Shown here: piece by piece, positions 1 through 7,957 of the stretch
Numbering within the stretch: position 1 is the stretch's first letter
Layout of the letters: every line of letters starts with the position of its first letter
NCBI RefSeq assembly: GCF_002081715.1
Contig: NZ_MUKP01000012.1
Coordinates: forward strand, 62,001 to 126,000
Direction: 5' to 3'
Length of the DNA: 64,000 nucleotides
Source: Nocardia donostiensis
GTDB lineage: Bacteria; Actinomycetota; Actinomycetes; Mycobacteriales; Mycobacteriaceae
Made by a program: the position numbers and the translations under genes
The notes under the pieces: model-generated
The model's input: only the letters and a program-made list of their open reading frames with translations
What the model was told of the DNA's origin: nothing
Database searches by the model: none

Positions 1-1
1 T

Positions 2-358
2 GTGGTGTCGGAAGAGGGGCAGGCCGCGGCCGCCGGTTCCACCGTCACCGCGCGCGAGCTGAAGGACATGCTCGACTCCGGTGACCCGGTGGAGCTGATC
101 GACGTGCGCGAACCGGTGGAATGGGACATCGTGCACATCGAGGGTGCGACGCTGATCCCGAAGGACCGCATCCTGTCCGGGGAGGCGCTGTCGGAGCTGC
201 CGCAGAACCGCAAGATCGTGCTGCACTGCAAGACCGGTATCCGTTCCGCGGAGGCACTGGCCGCACTCAAACGCGCCGGGTTCGCCGATGCCACGCATCT
301 GCAGGGCGGCGTGATTGCCTGGGCCAATCAGGTGGATCCATCGCTACCGGTGTACTGA
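2..358 (+). CDS. moeZ: MoeZ C-terminal rhodanese domain (5' truncated)
   Basis: The window opens inside this gene, so only the last 118 or so residues are visible. They form one rhodanese domain with the catalytic loop CKTGIRS (Cys at about visible residue 76), preceded by the ELIDVREPVEW strand-turn and followed by LQGGVIAWA. In actinobacteria a rhodanese domain of this type ends MoeZ, an E1-like enzyme that adenylates the C-terminus of sulfur-carrier proteins and passes sulfur to them for molybdopterin, cysteine and thiocarboxylate chemistry in the cytoplasm. The E1-like domain would lie upstream of base 1 and cannot be checked. A stand-alone rhodanese is the alternative, but the TIGR02569 gene next door is the usual neighbour of moeZ in Nocardia-like genomes as I recall them. 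Confidence 0.8.
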   Translation: MVSEEGQAAAAGSTVTARELKDMLDSGDPVELIDVREPVEWDIVHIEGATLIPKDRILSGEALSELPQNRKIVLHCKTGIRSAEALAALKRAGFADATHLQGGVIAWANQVDPSLPVY

Positions 359-455
359 ACACGTCGCCGCGACCGAGCGGGGACCGGACGCGCTCGCCTC
401 ACCTGACACGGCGCGGCGTCCGGTTCGTCCGGGTTGCCGGGAGTACGGTACGGCC

Positions 456-1307
456 GTGACCACTGTGGAACCTCCCGAGCATGTGCGTGCCACGTTCGGT
501 CTGCGCGAAGTCACCCCGGTTGCGATGGAAGACTGGGAGGGCGGCTGGCGCCTCGGCGATGTGGTGCTGAGCCCTGTCGCCGATCATGCCAGGGCGGCAT
601 GGTCGGCGAAGGTCAGGGAGAACCTGCGGGTCGACGGGCTGCGGGTGGCCCGTCCGGTCCGGGCCACCGACGGCCGCTACGTCGTCTCGGGTTGGCGTGC
701 CGATACCTATCTGCCGGGTACTCCGGAGCCGCGGCACGACGAGGTTGTGTCGGTGTCGCTGCGGTTGCATACCGCCACCGTGGCGTTGGACCGGCCGCGG
801 TTCCTGGCGCAGCCACCGGCCGTGACCTGGCTGGATGTGGATGTTTTCGCGGCCGCGGACCGGGCCGCATGGGAGGCGGTGCCGTTGCGCACACTGCGCG
901 CGGGTGGCGCGGTGCCGTTGACTTCGCCCGACGGGCGGCACAGCCTGGAACTGATCGGTCAGCTGGCGACATTGCGCAAACCGGTGCGCTCACCCGCACA
1001 ACTGGTGCACGGTGACCTGTTCGGCACGGTGTTGTTCGCCGGATTGGATACCCCGGGGCTGACCGATATCACTCCCTACTGGCGGCCCGCGGCGTGGGCA
1101 GCCGGGGTGATCGTGGTCGATGCGCTGTCGTGGGGCGGCGCCGACGACGGGTTGCTGGAACGGTGGGCGGATCTGCCGGAATGGCCGCAGATGTTGTTGC
1201 GGGCGGTGATGTTCCGGCTGGCGGTACATGCGCTGCACCCGCGCTCGACCGCGGAGGCGTTGCCCGGGCTGGCCCGGACCGCCGATATGGTGCGGCTGCT
1301 GCTCTGA
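456..1307 (+). CDS. TIGR02569 family actinobacterial protein, kinase-like fold
   Basis: I recognise this as the actinobacteria-restricted TIGR02569 family, usually found beside moeZ; its function is unknown. It is 283 residues from the GTG at 456. The open frame extends further upstream, but that stretch overlaps the end of moeZ and does not read like protein. Near residue 190 the segment LVHGDLFGTVLF followed by LTDITPYWRP resembles the catalytic and metal loops of aminoglycoside-phosphotransferase-like kinases (HGDLxxxN ... D). The Asn expected after HGDL is Thr here, so catalytic activity is doubtful. The family assignment rests on remembered sequence similarity. Confidence 0.7.
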   Translation: MTTVEPPEHVRATFGLREVTPVAMEDWEGGWRLGDVVLSPVADHARAAWSAKVRENLRVDGLRVARPVRATDGRYVVSGWRADTYLPGTPEPRHDEVVSVSLRLHTATVALDRPRFLAQPPAVTWLDVDVFAAADRAAWEAVPLRTLRAGGAVPLTSPDGRHSLELIGQLATLRKPVRSPAQLVHGDLFGTVLFAGLDTPGLTDITPYWRPAAWAAGVIVVDALSWGGADDGLLERWADLPEWPQMLLRAVMFRLAVHALHPRSTAEALPGLARTADMVRLLL

Positions 1308-1315
1308 GGCTGCGC

Positions 1316-1338
1316 GGTGTACACCTGGCGGTGTACAC
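1316..1338. repeat. Two copies of palindrome GTGTACAC
   Basis: The 33-base gap between two convergent genes holds the 8-base palindrome GTGTACAC twice, at 1317-1324 and 1331-1338, starting 14 bases apart. The first copy extends to GGTGTACACC. Either could form a short hairpin, or the pair could be a binding site or a weak shared terminator. No U-run follows on either strand. Confidence 0.4.
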
Positions 1339-1340
1339 AA

Positions 1341-2012
1341 CTATCCGACGTGGGGGTATTCGGCGATGAGCGCACCGAGTAAGCAGCGGGCTGCTGCGGC
1401 GGCGCGTTCGGGGTCGCCGTCGATGACGGCCTGCACCAGTTCGGCGTGTTCAGCGTCGTAGGCGTCGTCGTTTTTGCTGGTGCGGGAACGTATTCCTGCT
1501 TCGATCACCGGCAGCAGGGAGTCGTAGAACTCGAGATAGACCGCATTGTGGCTGGCGATCACAATGGCGCGGTGGAGTTCCACATCCGCCGCGATGGCGT
1601 CGGGATGGTCCTCGCTCCATGCGGTGTTGCGTATGTCGAGCAGGCGGAGCAGGTTCTGGATATCGGTGTCGTCGCGGCGGCGGGCAGCCAGGGTGGCGGC
1701 CGTGGTGTCGAGGGCCTGGCGTAGTTCCAGCACATCACGTTCCTGGGCGTCGGCGAAATATTTTGCCAGTGTGCCGCCGACTTCGGAGGTGGCGATGACG
1801 TAGGTGCCCGAGCCTTGGCGGCGTTCGAGCATTCCCGCGTGGACGAGGGCCTGCACCGCTTCGCGCAGGGTATTGCGGCCGGTGCCGGTGAGTTCGGTCA
1901 GTTCTGGCTCGGTCGGGATGCGGCTGCCGATGGGCCAGCGGCCGGAACGGATTTCGGCGCGCAGCTGTTCGGTGACCTGCGCGATGAGGCTGGTGCGTCG
2001 GACGGGTTGCAC
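1341..2012 (-). CDS. GntR/FadR-family transcriptional regulator
   Basis: A 223-residue regulator with an N-terminal GntR winged helix (about residues 8-75, with the typical IPTEPELTELTGTGRNTLREAV recognition-helix region and the wing RRQGSGTYV) and a C-terminal all-helical FCD ligand domain (about 90-215). The FCD metal/ligand pattern is visible as D-x3-H around ADVELHR and His residues further on. Family members repress small-molecule catabolism or transport genes and release DNA on binding a carboxylate. It is divergent from the CynX-type exporter at 2078, so control of that exporter and of itself is the simplest inference. The effector is not predictable. Confidence 0.85.
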   Translation of the reverse strand: MQPVRRTSLIAQVTEQLRAEIRSGRWPIGSRIPTEPELTELTGTGRNTLREAVQALVHAGMLERRQGSGTYVIATSEVGGTLAKYFADAQERDVLELRQALDTTAATLAARRRDDTDIQNLLRLLDIRNTAWSEDHPDAIAADVELHRAIVIASHNAVYLEFYDSLLPVIEAGIRSRTSKNDDAYDAEHAELVQAVIDGDPERAAAAARCLLGALIAEYPHVG

Positions 2013-2077
2013 GGCAACAGAGTACCGCCGGTCACAATAGGTTGAGATTGGTCATAGGGTCATCCTACGATTTTCGG
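2013..2077. promoter_or_regulatory. Divergent promoter region, GGTCAT direct repeat
   Basis: This short gap separates the FadR-type regulator from the MFS gene and must hold both promoters. GGTCAT occurs twice at 2050-2055 and 2058-2063 just before the MFS start, a plausible operator for the neighbouring regulator. It is a direct rather than inverted repeat, so it does not match the usual FCD-type TNGTNNNACNA site. Confidence 0.3.
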
Positions 2078-3337
2078 GTGACAGGGACCCTGACCGACAC
2101 TTCGACGAGCCCGGACAGTATCGCGGCCGCGCACAAGCGCCCATTGCTCGAGGGCAGGCTGCTGGTATTCGCGGCCATCATCATGTCGGCGCTCACCCTG
2201 CGCGTCGCCGTCACCGCATTCAGCCCGCTGGCCGAACGGATCGGTCAGGAGATCGGCTACTCCACCGCGATCATCGGCGTATTCGGCATGATTCCCACGC
2301 TGATGTTCTCGCTGTCGGGTGTGCTGACCCCGCTGCTGGTGACCCGGATCGGTCTGGAACGCACCGCGCTGGTGGCGATGCTCGCGGCGGGAGCGGGCAT
2401 GCTCATCCGAGTGCTGGTCTCCGGCACCGGTGAACTGCTCGGATTCTCCGCGCTGGCGCTCGCCGGTATGGGTATTGGCAATGTGGTGATTCCGCCGCTG
2501 GTCAAACGCTATTTCCCGGACCGGGTCGCGATCATGAGCGCGCTGTACATCACCATGGTGCAGCTGGGCACGGTCATCCCCGCGCTCATTGCGGTGCCGG
2601 TCGCCGACACGCAGGGGTGGCGGATCTCGCTCGGACTGTGGGCAATTACCGGGTTCCTGGCCGCGGTGCCGTGGCTGGGTGTCCTGCGCGGACGGGAACG
2701 AGCAGACGGTGATCGCGCTGTCGTCCTGCCCGGTGCGCCAGAGAAAGCTGGGCAGGTATGGCGTTCCCCGGTTGCGTGGGGCATGGCGGGCATGTTCGGC
2801 ATGACCTCGCTCTCCACCTATGCGGTGTTCGCCTGGCTGCCCGCGATTTTCGCCGACGCGGGCGCAAGCGCGGCGTTCGGTGGCAGCATGGTCGCGCTGT
2901 TTTCCTTGATGGGCCTGGTCGCCTCGCTCACCGCGCCCACGGTCGCAGCTCGGTTGCACAATCCGTTCCCGGTGGTCGTCGGCTGCGCGCTCTGCTTCCT
3001 CGTGGCGTACGGCGGACTGCTGATCGCGCCGATGAGCGCGCCGTTGCTGTGGGTGATCATCCTCGGCCTCGGGCCGAGCACCTTCCCGATGGCGCTCACG
3101 CTGATCAACTTGCGCACCCGCACCCAGGCCGGTTCCTCGGCCCTGTCGGGTTTCACCCAAGGCGTCGGCTACGCCGTGGCGTGCGCGGGACCCGTTCTGT
3201 TCGGCACCCTGCACACCGCGACCGGGGGCTGGGCCGCCCCGTTCGGGTTGCTGTCGGTGGCCGTGCTGGTCCTGCTGGTCGCCGCCTGGCAAGCGTGTAA
3301 GCCGCGGATGCTGGAAGACAGCTGGCTCAAACGCTGA
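2078..3337 (+). CDS. CynX/NimT-type MFS transporter
   Basis: A 419-residue, 12-helix major facilitator protein. The order of hydrophobic segments, the segment GMGIGNVVIPPLVKRYFPDR after helix 4 and the late segment GFTQGVGYAVACAGPVLFG are typical of the CynX/NimT (cyanate, nitroimidazole-resistance) subfamily of the inner membrane. The substrate cannot be read from sequence. The GTG at 2078 was chosen because an upstream in-frame start at 2042 would add a segment that lies in the promoter region. It is divergent from the FadR-like gene, its likely regulator. Confidence 0.8.
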   Translation: MTGTLTDTSTSPDSIAAAHKRPLLEGRLLVFAAIIMSALTLRVAVTAFSPLAERIGQEIGYSTAIIGVFGMIPTLMFSLSGVLTPLLVTRIGLERTALVAMLAAGAGMLIRVLVSGTGELLGFSALALAGMGIGNVVIPPLVKRYFPDRVAIMSALYITMVQLGTVIPALIAVPVADTQGWRISLGLWAITGFLAAVPWLGVLRGRERADGDRAVVLPGAPEKAGQVWRSPVAWGMAGMFGMTSLSTYAVFAWLPAIFADAGASAAFGGSMVALFSLMGLVASLTAPTVAARLHNPFPVVVGCALCFLVAYGGLLIAPMSAPLLWVIILGLGPSTFPMALTLINLRTRTQAGSSALSGFTQGVGYAVACAGPVLFGTLHTATGGWAAPFGLLSVAVLVLLVAAWQACKPRMLEDSWLKR

Positions 3338-3491
3338 GTAATCGCCGCGTCACCTGATGCGAAACGTGCGCGGGGACCTCACCCGCGCGACCTCTCCCGG
3401 GTGAGCAACCGTTGATGTGCTGGTCATTCAGCGCAGCATTGCGGCAATACCCGTTTCCTACGGTGGGGCCAACCGGAACTCGGGAGGCCCG

Positions 3492-4928
3492 TTGAGCACG
3501 CTGACGACTTATCGCCGCCCTGCGCTACGCCGCAGGTCAGCCACGCGCGAGCAGCTGGAGAACTGGGATGCCGAGGATGTCGCCGCCTGGGAGGCGGGCG
3601 GCAAGGACATCGCCACCCGGAACCTGATCTGGTCGGTGTTCGCCGAGCACGTGGGGTTCTCGGTCTGGTCGATCTGGTCGGTGATGGTGCTGTTCATGCC
3701 CACCGAAACCTTCGGCATCGACGCGGCGGGCAAATTCTTCCTCGTCGCCGTGCCGACCCTGGTCGGTGCCGTACTCCGCATCCCGTACACCGTTGCCGCC
3801 GCCCGCTTCGGCGGCCGTAACTGGACGGTGTTCAGCGCGGGTGTGCTGCTGGTGCCGACGCTGCTGACGTTGTATTTCGTCAACCAGCCCGGCACCTCCT
3901 ACACCACCTTCCTGATCGTGGCTGCGTTCGCCGGTCTCGGCGGTGGCAACTTCGCTTCCTCGATGGCCAATATCAACGCCTTCTACCCGCAGCGGCGCAA
4001 AGGCTGGGCGCTGGGGATCAACGCGGGCGGCGGCAACATCGGGGTGCCGGTCATCCAGCTGATCGGCCTGCTGGTCATCGCCACCCTCGGCAACGAGTAC
4101 GCCTCGGTCGTCTGCGCCGTATATCTGGTGCTGATCGCCGCGGCCTGCGTCGGTGCCGCGCTGTTCATGGACAATCTGCCCGATCAGCGCGCCGACCTGT
4201 CGTACCTGGTGACCGCGTTGCAGGTACCCCAGTCGTGGGCGGTGGCCTTCCTCTACATCGGCACCTTCGGTTCGTTCATCGGCTACAGCTTCGCTTTCGG
4301 GCAGGTGCTGCAGCTCGGTTTCGTCGCAGGCGGCGACACCGCCGTCGAGGCCACCCTGCACGCCGCGCAGCTCGCGTTCATCGGCCCGCTGCTCGGTTCG
4401 TTGGCCCGCCCCTACGGCGGCACCCTGGCCGACCGTATCGGTGGCAGCACAGTCACCATCGTGGCGTTCGGGGCGATGACGGTGGCCGCGGTCGTGGTCG
4501 CGGCCGCGTCCACCGCAGGGGACGGCGCGGGCGGGCCGTCGGGGATGGCGATGGCGGTGCTGGTGCTCGGTTTCGTCGCGCTGTTCATCCTGTCCGGTAT
4601 CGGCAACGGCTCGGTCACCAAGATCATCCCGGCGGTATTCGCCGCCAAATCCCGCGGCCTCGACGCGAACGAGACCGAGCGGGCCGCGTGGGCGCAACAC
4701 ACCTCCGGTGCCCTGATCGGATTCGTCGGCGCGCTCGGCGCGCTCGGCGGCGTCGGGATCAACCTGATGCTGCGCTCCTCCTATGCGTCCACCCAATCGG
4801 CCACCACCGCGTTCTGGGTGTTCACCGGCTGCTATGTGGTCTGCGCGCTGGTCACCTGGTCGGTGTTCCTGCGGCGGCCGAGCCCGCGGAGCACCGATTC
4901 CGAAACCACCACGGAGGACAACTCATGA
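3492..4928 (+). CDS. narK: NarK-type nitrate/nitrite MFS transporter
   Basis: A 478-residue, 12-helix transporter of the nitrate/nitrite porter (NNP) family. The family signature GGGNFASSMANINAFYP ... GWALGINAGGGNIG is present, as is the second glycine-rich signature GIGNGSVTKIIPAVF in the C-terminal half. It should import nitrate or nitrite (or exchange them) across the membrane for the nitrite reductase encoded next. I chose the TTG at 3492, preceded by GGGAGG at 3482-3487; a GTG at 3417 is in frame, but the extra 25 residues look non-coding. Its stop overlaps the nirB start (ATGA at 4925-4928), so the two are translationally coupled. Confidence 0.85.
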   Translation: MSTLTTYRRPALRRRSATREQLENWDAEDVAAWEAGGKDIATRNLIWSVFAEHVGFSVWSIWSVMVLFMPTETFGIDAAGKFFLVAVPTLVGAVLRIPYTVAAARFGGRNWTVFSAGVLLVPTLLTLYFVNQPGTSYTTFLIVAAFAGLGGGNFASSMANINAFYPQRRKGWALGINAGGGNIGVPVIQLIGLLVIATLGNEYASVVCAVYLVLIAAACVGAALFMDNLPDQRADLSYLVTALQVPQSWAVAFLYIGTFGSFIGYSFAFGQVLQLGFVAGGDTAVEATLHAAQLAFIGPLLGSLARPYGGTLADRIGGSTVTIVAFGAMTVAAVVVAAASTAGDGAGGPSGMAMAVLVLGFVALFILSGIGNGSVTKIIPAVFAAKSRGLDANETERAAWAQHTSGALIGFVGALGALGGVGINLMLRSSYASTQSATTAFWVFTGCYVVCALVTWSVFLRRPSPRSTDSETTTEDNS

Positions 4929-7486
4929 ACTCGCCAGTCGAATCCACCCAGCACAGCACCGTGGTCGTCGCGGGCCACGGTATGGTCGGCCACCGGTTCG
5001 TCGAGGCGCTGCGCTCCCGCGACGAGACAGGCCGATGGCGGGTCGTCGTGCTCAGCGAAGAGAAGCGGGCCGCCTACGACCGGGTCGGGCTGTCCTCCTA
5101 CATCGGCGCATGGGACGCTGCCGCGCTCGCCCTGCCCGGGAACGAATACCCGGGCGACGAGCTGGTGGAACTGCGGCTCGGCCAGCGTGCCGAAACCGTC
5201 GATCGTGCCGCCCGCACCGTCACCACCTGCACCGGGGAGACCATCGGCTACGACGCGCTGGTGCTGGCCACCGGCTCCTATCCGTTCGTGCCGCCGGTGC
5301 CCGGCAGCGAGCACCCAGGATGCTTCGTCTACCGCACCATCGACGACCTGGATGGTATCCGCTCCGCCGCGGCTGCGGCCGGATCTGGCGCGCACGGTGT
5401 GGTGATCGGCGGCGGCCTGCTCGGCTTGGAAGCCGCCAACGCGCTACGGCTGCTCGGGCTGACCCCGCACGTCGTCGAATACAACGACCGGCTGATGCCC
5501 GCCCAAGTCGACGAGGGCGGCGGCGCGATCCTGCAGAAGCTGGTCACCGATATCGGCCTGCAGGTGCACACCGGGGTCGCCACCGCCTCCATCGACCAGG
5601 TCGCCGCCGCCGACGGCCCCAGCACGCTGCGGGTCAATCTGTCCGACGACAGCAGCATCGACGCGGCGCTGGTGGTGTTCTCCGCCGGTGTCCGGCCCCG
5701 TGACCGGATCGCCCGCGCGGCCGGTCTGGATATCGGCCCGCGCGGCGGTGTGCTCACCGACCTCGGCCTGCTCACCTCCGATCCGGATATTTACGCGATC
5801 GGCGAATGCGCCGCTATCGAGGGTGTCTGCTACGGACTGGTCGCGCCCGGCTACACCACGGCCGAGATCGTCGCCGACCGGCTGCTCGGCGGGGCTGGTG
5901 AATTTCCGGGCGCCGATATGTCGACGAAACTGAAACTGCTCGGCGTCGATGTGGCCAGCTTCGGTGATGCGCACGGCAGCACCGAGGGCGCGCTGTCGGT
6001 GGTCCTGCACGACGCCGCCAAAGGCACCTACGCCAAACTCGTCGTTTCCGATGACGCACAGATCTTGCTCGGCGGCATCCTGGTCGGCGATGCCACGGCC
6101 TACTCGGCGCTGCGCCCGCTGGTCGGCCGACCGCTGCCCGCCGAGCCGGCGTCGCTGATCAGCCCGACCGGAGCTGAACTCGGCGCCGACGCGCTACCCC
6201 TCGATGCACAGATCTGCTCCTGCAACAACGTCAGCAAAGGCGCCATCTGCGGGGCGATCACCGAGGGCGCCTGCGATATCCCGGGCATCAAGAGCTGCAC
6301 CGGTGCGGGCACCTCCTGCGGCGGCTGTGTACCGGTGATCAAAAAGCTGCTCGAGCAGTCCGGTGTGGCAATGTCGAAGGCGCTGTGCGAGCACTTCACC
6401 CAGTCGCGCGCGGAGCTGTTCCAGATCGTGCAGGTGACGGGTATCCGCACCTTCTCCGGTCTGATCAGCAAGTACGGCACGGGCTCCGGCTGCGATATCT
6501 GCAAACCGACCATCGCCTCCATCCTCGCCTCCACCTCGAGCGAACATATTCTCGACGGCGAACAAGCCGCCCTCCAGGACACCAACGACCACTTCTTGGC
6601 CAACCTGCAGAAGAACGGCACCTACTCGGTGGTGCCGCGGATGCCCGGCGGCGAGGTCACCGCCGAACAACTCATCACCATCGGCGAGGTGGCCAAGGAA
6701 TTCGGCCTCTACGTCAAAGTCACCGGCGGCCAGCGCATCGACCTGTTCGGGGCGCGGGTGGAACAACTGCCACGGATCTGGCAGCGGCTGGTCGACGCGG
6801 GTATGGAATCCGGCCACGCCTACGGAAAATCGCTGCGCACCGTCAAAAGCTGCGTCGGCTCCACCTGGTGCCGCTATGGCCAGCAGGATTCGGTCGGCAT
6901 GGCCGTGCTGCTGGAGAAGCGTTACCGCGGTCTGCGTTCCCCGCACAAGCTCAAACTGGCCGTTTCTGGTTGCGCCCGCGAATGCGCCGAAGCCAGAGGC
7001 AAGGACGTCGGCGTCATCGCCACCGAAAACGGCTGGAATCTCTATGTCGGCGGCAACGGCGGCCTCACCCCCACACACGCGGTACTGCTGGCGAGCGACC
7101 TCGACGACCAGACACTGATCACCTACATCGACCGCTACCTGATGTTCTACATCCGCACCGCCGACCGCCTGCAGCGCACCGCACCGTGGCAGGAAAGCCT
7201 GGCCGGCGGCATCGACTATGTGCGGCAGGTGATCTGCCAGGACAGCCTCGGCATCGCCGAGGAGCTGGAAGCCGCGATGGCCGAACATATCGCCGGATAC
7301 CGCGACGAATGGGCGGCCGTGCTGGAAGACGAGGAGAAGCTGTCGCGTTTCGTGTCCTTCGTCAATGCTCCGGACGAGGCCGACCCCACCATCTCGTTCG
7401 ACGACTCCGGCGAACGCAAGGTACCGGTGCTGCTCGGTATCCCCGAAGTGATGCCCGCCGCCGCGACTGCTACGCGCGGGAAATAG
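4925..7486 (+). CDS. nirB: NAD(P)H-dependent nitrite reductase, large subunit
   Basis: An 853-residue assimilatory nitrite reductase subunit that carries electrons from NAD(P)H through FAD, a [2Fe-2S] and a [4Fe-4S] cluster to siroheme and reduces nitrite to ammonium in the cytoplasm. Domains in order: FAD/NAD(P) disulfide-reductase fold (residues 1-about 410, with VVVAGHGMVGHRF and VVIGGGLLGLEAA); BFD-like [2Fe-2S] domain (about 430-480, CSCNNV ... CTGAGTSCGGC); then the sulfite/nitrite-reductase ferredoxin-like half and the siroheme/[4Fe-4S] domain with CVGSTWC (about 642-648) and GCARECAE (about 683-687). All expected ligands are present and the length is normal. It overlaps narK and is followed by nirD. 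Confidence 0.95.
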   Translation: MNSPVESTQHSTVVVAGHGMVGHRFVEALRSRDETGRWRVVVLSEEKRAAYDRVGLSSYIGAWDAAALALPGNEYPGDELVELRLGQRAETVDRAARTVTTCTGETIGYDALVLATGSYPFVPPVPGSEHPGCFVYRTIDDLDGIRSAAAAAGSGAHGVVIGGGLLGLEAANALRLLGLTPHVVEYNDRLMPAQVDEGGGAILQKLVTDIGLQVHTGVATASIDQVAAADGPSTLRVNLSDDSSIDAALVVFSAGVRPRDRIARAAGLDIGPRGGVLTDLGLLTSDPDIYAIGECAAIEGVCYGLVAPGYTTAEIVADRLLGGAGEFPGADMSTKLKLLGVDVASFGDAHGSTEGALSVVLHDAAKGTYAKLVVSDDAQILLGGILVGDATAYSALRPLVGRPLPAEPASLISPTGAELGADALPLDAQICSCNNVSKGAICGAITEGACDIPGIKSCTGAGTSCGGCVPVIKKLLEQSGVAMSKALCEHFTQSRAELFQIVQVTGIRTFSGLISKYGTGSGCDICKPTIASILASTSSEHILDGEQAALQDTNDHFLANLQKNGTYSVVPRMPGGEVTAEQLITIGEVAKEFGLYVKVTGGQRIDLFGARVEQLPRIWQRLVDAGMESGHAYGKSLRTVKSCVGSTWCRYGQQDSVGMAVLLEKRYRGLRSPHKLKLAVSGCARECAEARGKDVGVIATENGWNLYVGGNGGLTPTHAVLLASDLDDQTLITYIDRYLMFYIRTADRLQRTAPWQESLAGGIDYVRQVICQDSLGIAEELEAAMAEHIAGYRDEWAAVLEDEEKLSRFVSFVNAPDEADPTISFDDSGERKVPVLLGIPEVMPAAATATRGK

Positions 7487-7549
7487 CGGCTTAACCGACC
7501 GGAAACAGGACATCGGTACCAAGGAACGAAGCATGTGGAGGAGACACCG

Positions 7550-7957
7550 ATGACCGTGATCGATACCCCCGGCCTCGCCCCGGACACCAGCACTCGCTGG
7601 ACCCAGGCGTGCCGGCTCGACTACCTGATCCCAGGCCGCGGCGTTGCGGTGTTGCTGAAAGGCGGTCGGCAGGCCGCGCTGTTCCTGTTGCCCGGCGGGA
7701 TCGTCTATGCCGTGGGCAATATCGATCCGATCGGACGTGCAGCGGTGATGTCGCGCGGCATCGTCGGTGACCGCGGTGGGGTGCCGGTAGTGGTGTCACC
7801 GCTGCTCAAACAGGCTTTTTCGCTGATCGACGGGCGCTGCCTGGACGACGGGACCGCCGCCCTGCCGGTATATGCGGTGCGCGTGGACAACGGGGTCGTC
7901 TCGGTGTCCGACGCGCCGATCGGCCCAACCCTGGACATGAACGGCGGTGCGGTATGA
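7550..7957 (+). CDS. nirD: Nitrite reductase small subunit
   Basis: A 135-residue partner of NirB with a Rieske-like fold (TRWTQACRLDYL ... AVGNIDPIG ... SPLLKQAFSLIDGRCLDD). As is usual for NirD, the Cys/His cluster ligands of true Rieske proteins are missing, so it should act structurally or in electron-transfer assembly. The ATG at 7550 was chosen over an in-frame GTG at 7535 because GGAGGAG (7537-7543) sits just ahead of it. The stop overlaps the next start (ATGA at 7954-7957). Confidence 0.93.
   Translation: MTVIDTPGLAPDTSTRWTQACRLDYLIPGRGVAVLLKGGRQAALFLLPGGIVYAVGNIDPIGRAAVMSRGIVGDRGGVPVVVSPLLKQAFSLIDGRCLDDGTAALPVYAVRVDNGVVSVSDAPIGPTLDMNGGAV

Noticed and set aside
3349..3377. GlnR-like site upstream of narK (GTCAC then GAAAC)
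   Set aside because: The half-sites are seven bases apart instead of six, and the AC-to-AC spacing is ten instead of nine, so it misses the GlnR consensus; the match may be chance. A GlnR footprint would decide.
4235..4924. Extended N-terminus ahead of NirB in the same frame
   Set aside because: It is antisense-like Arg-rich filler within narK; NirB begins normally at the ATG overlapping the narK stop.
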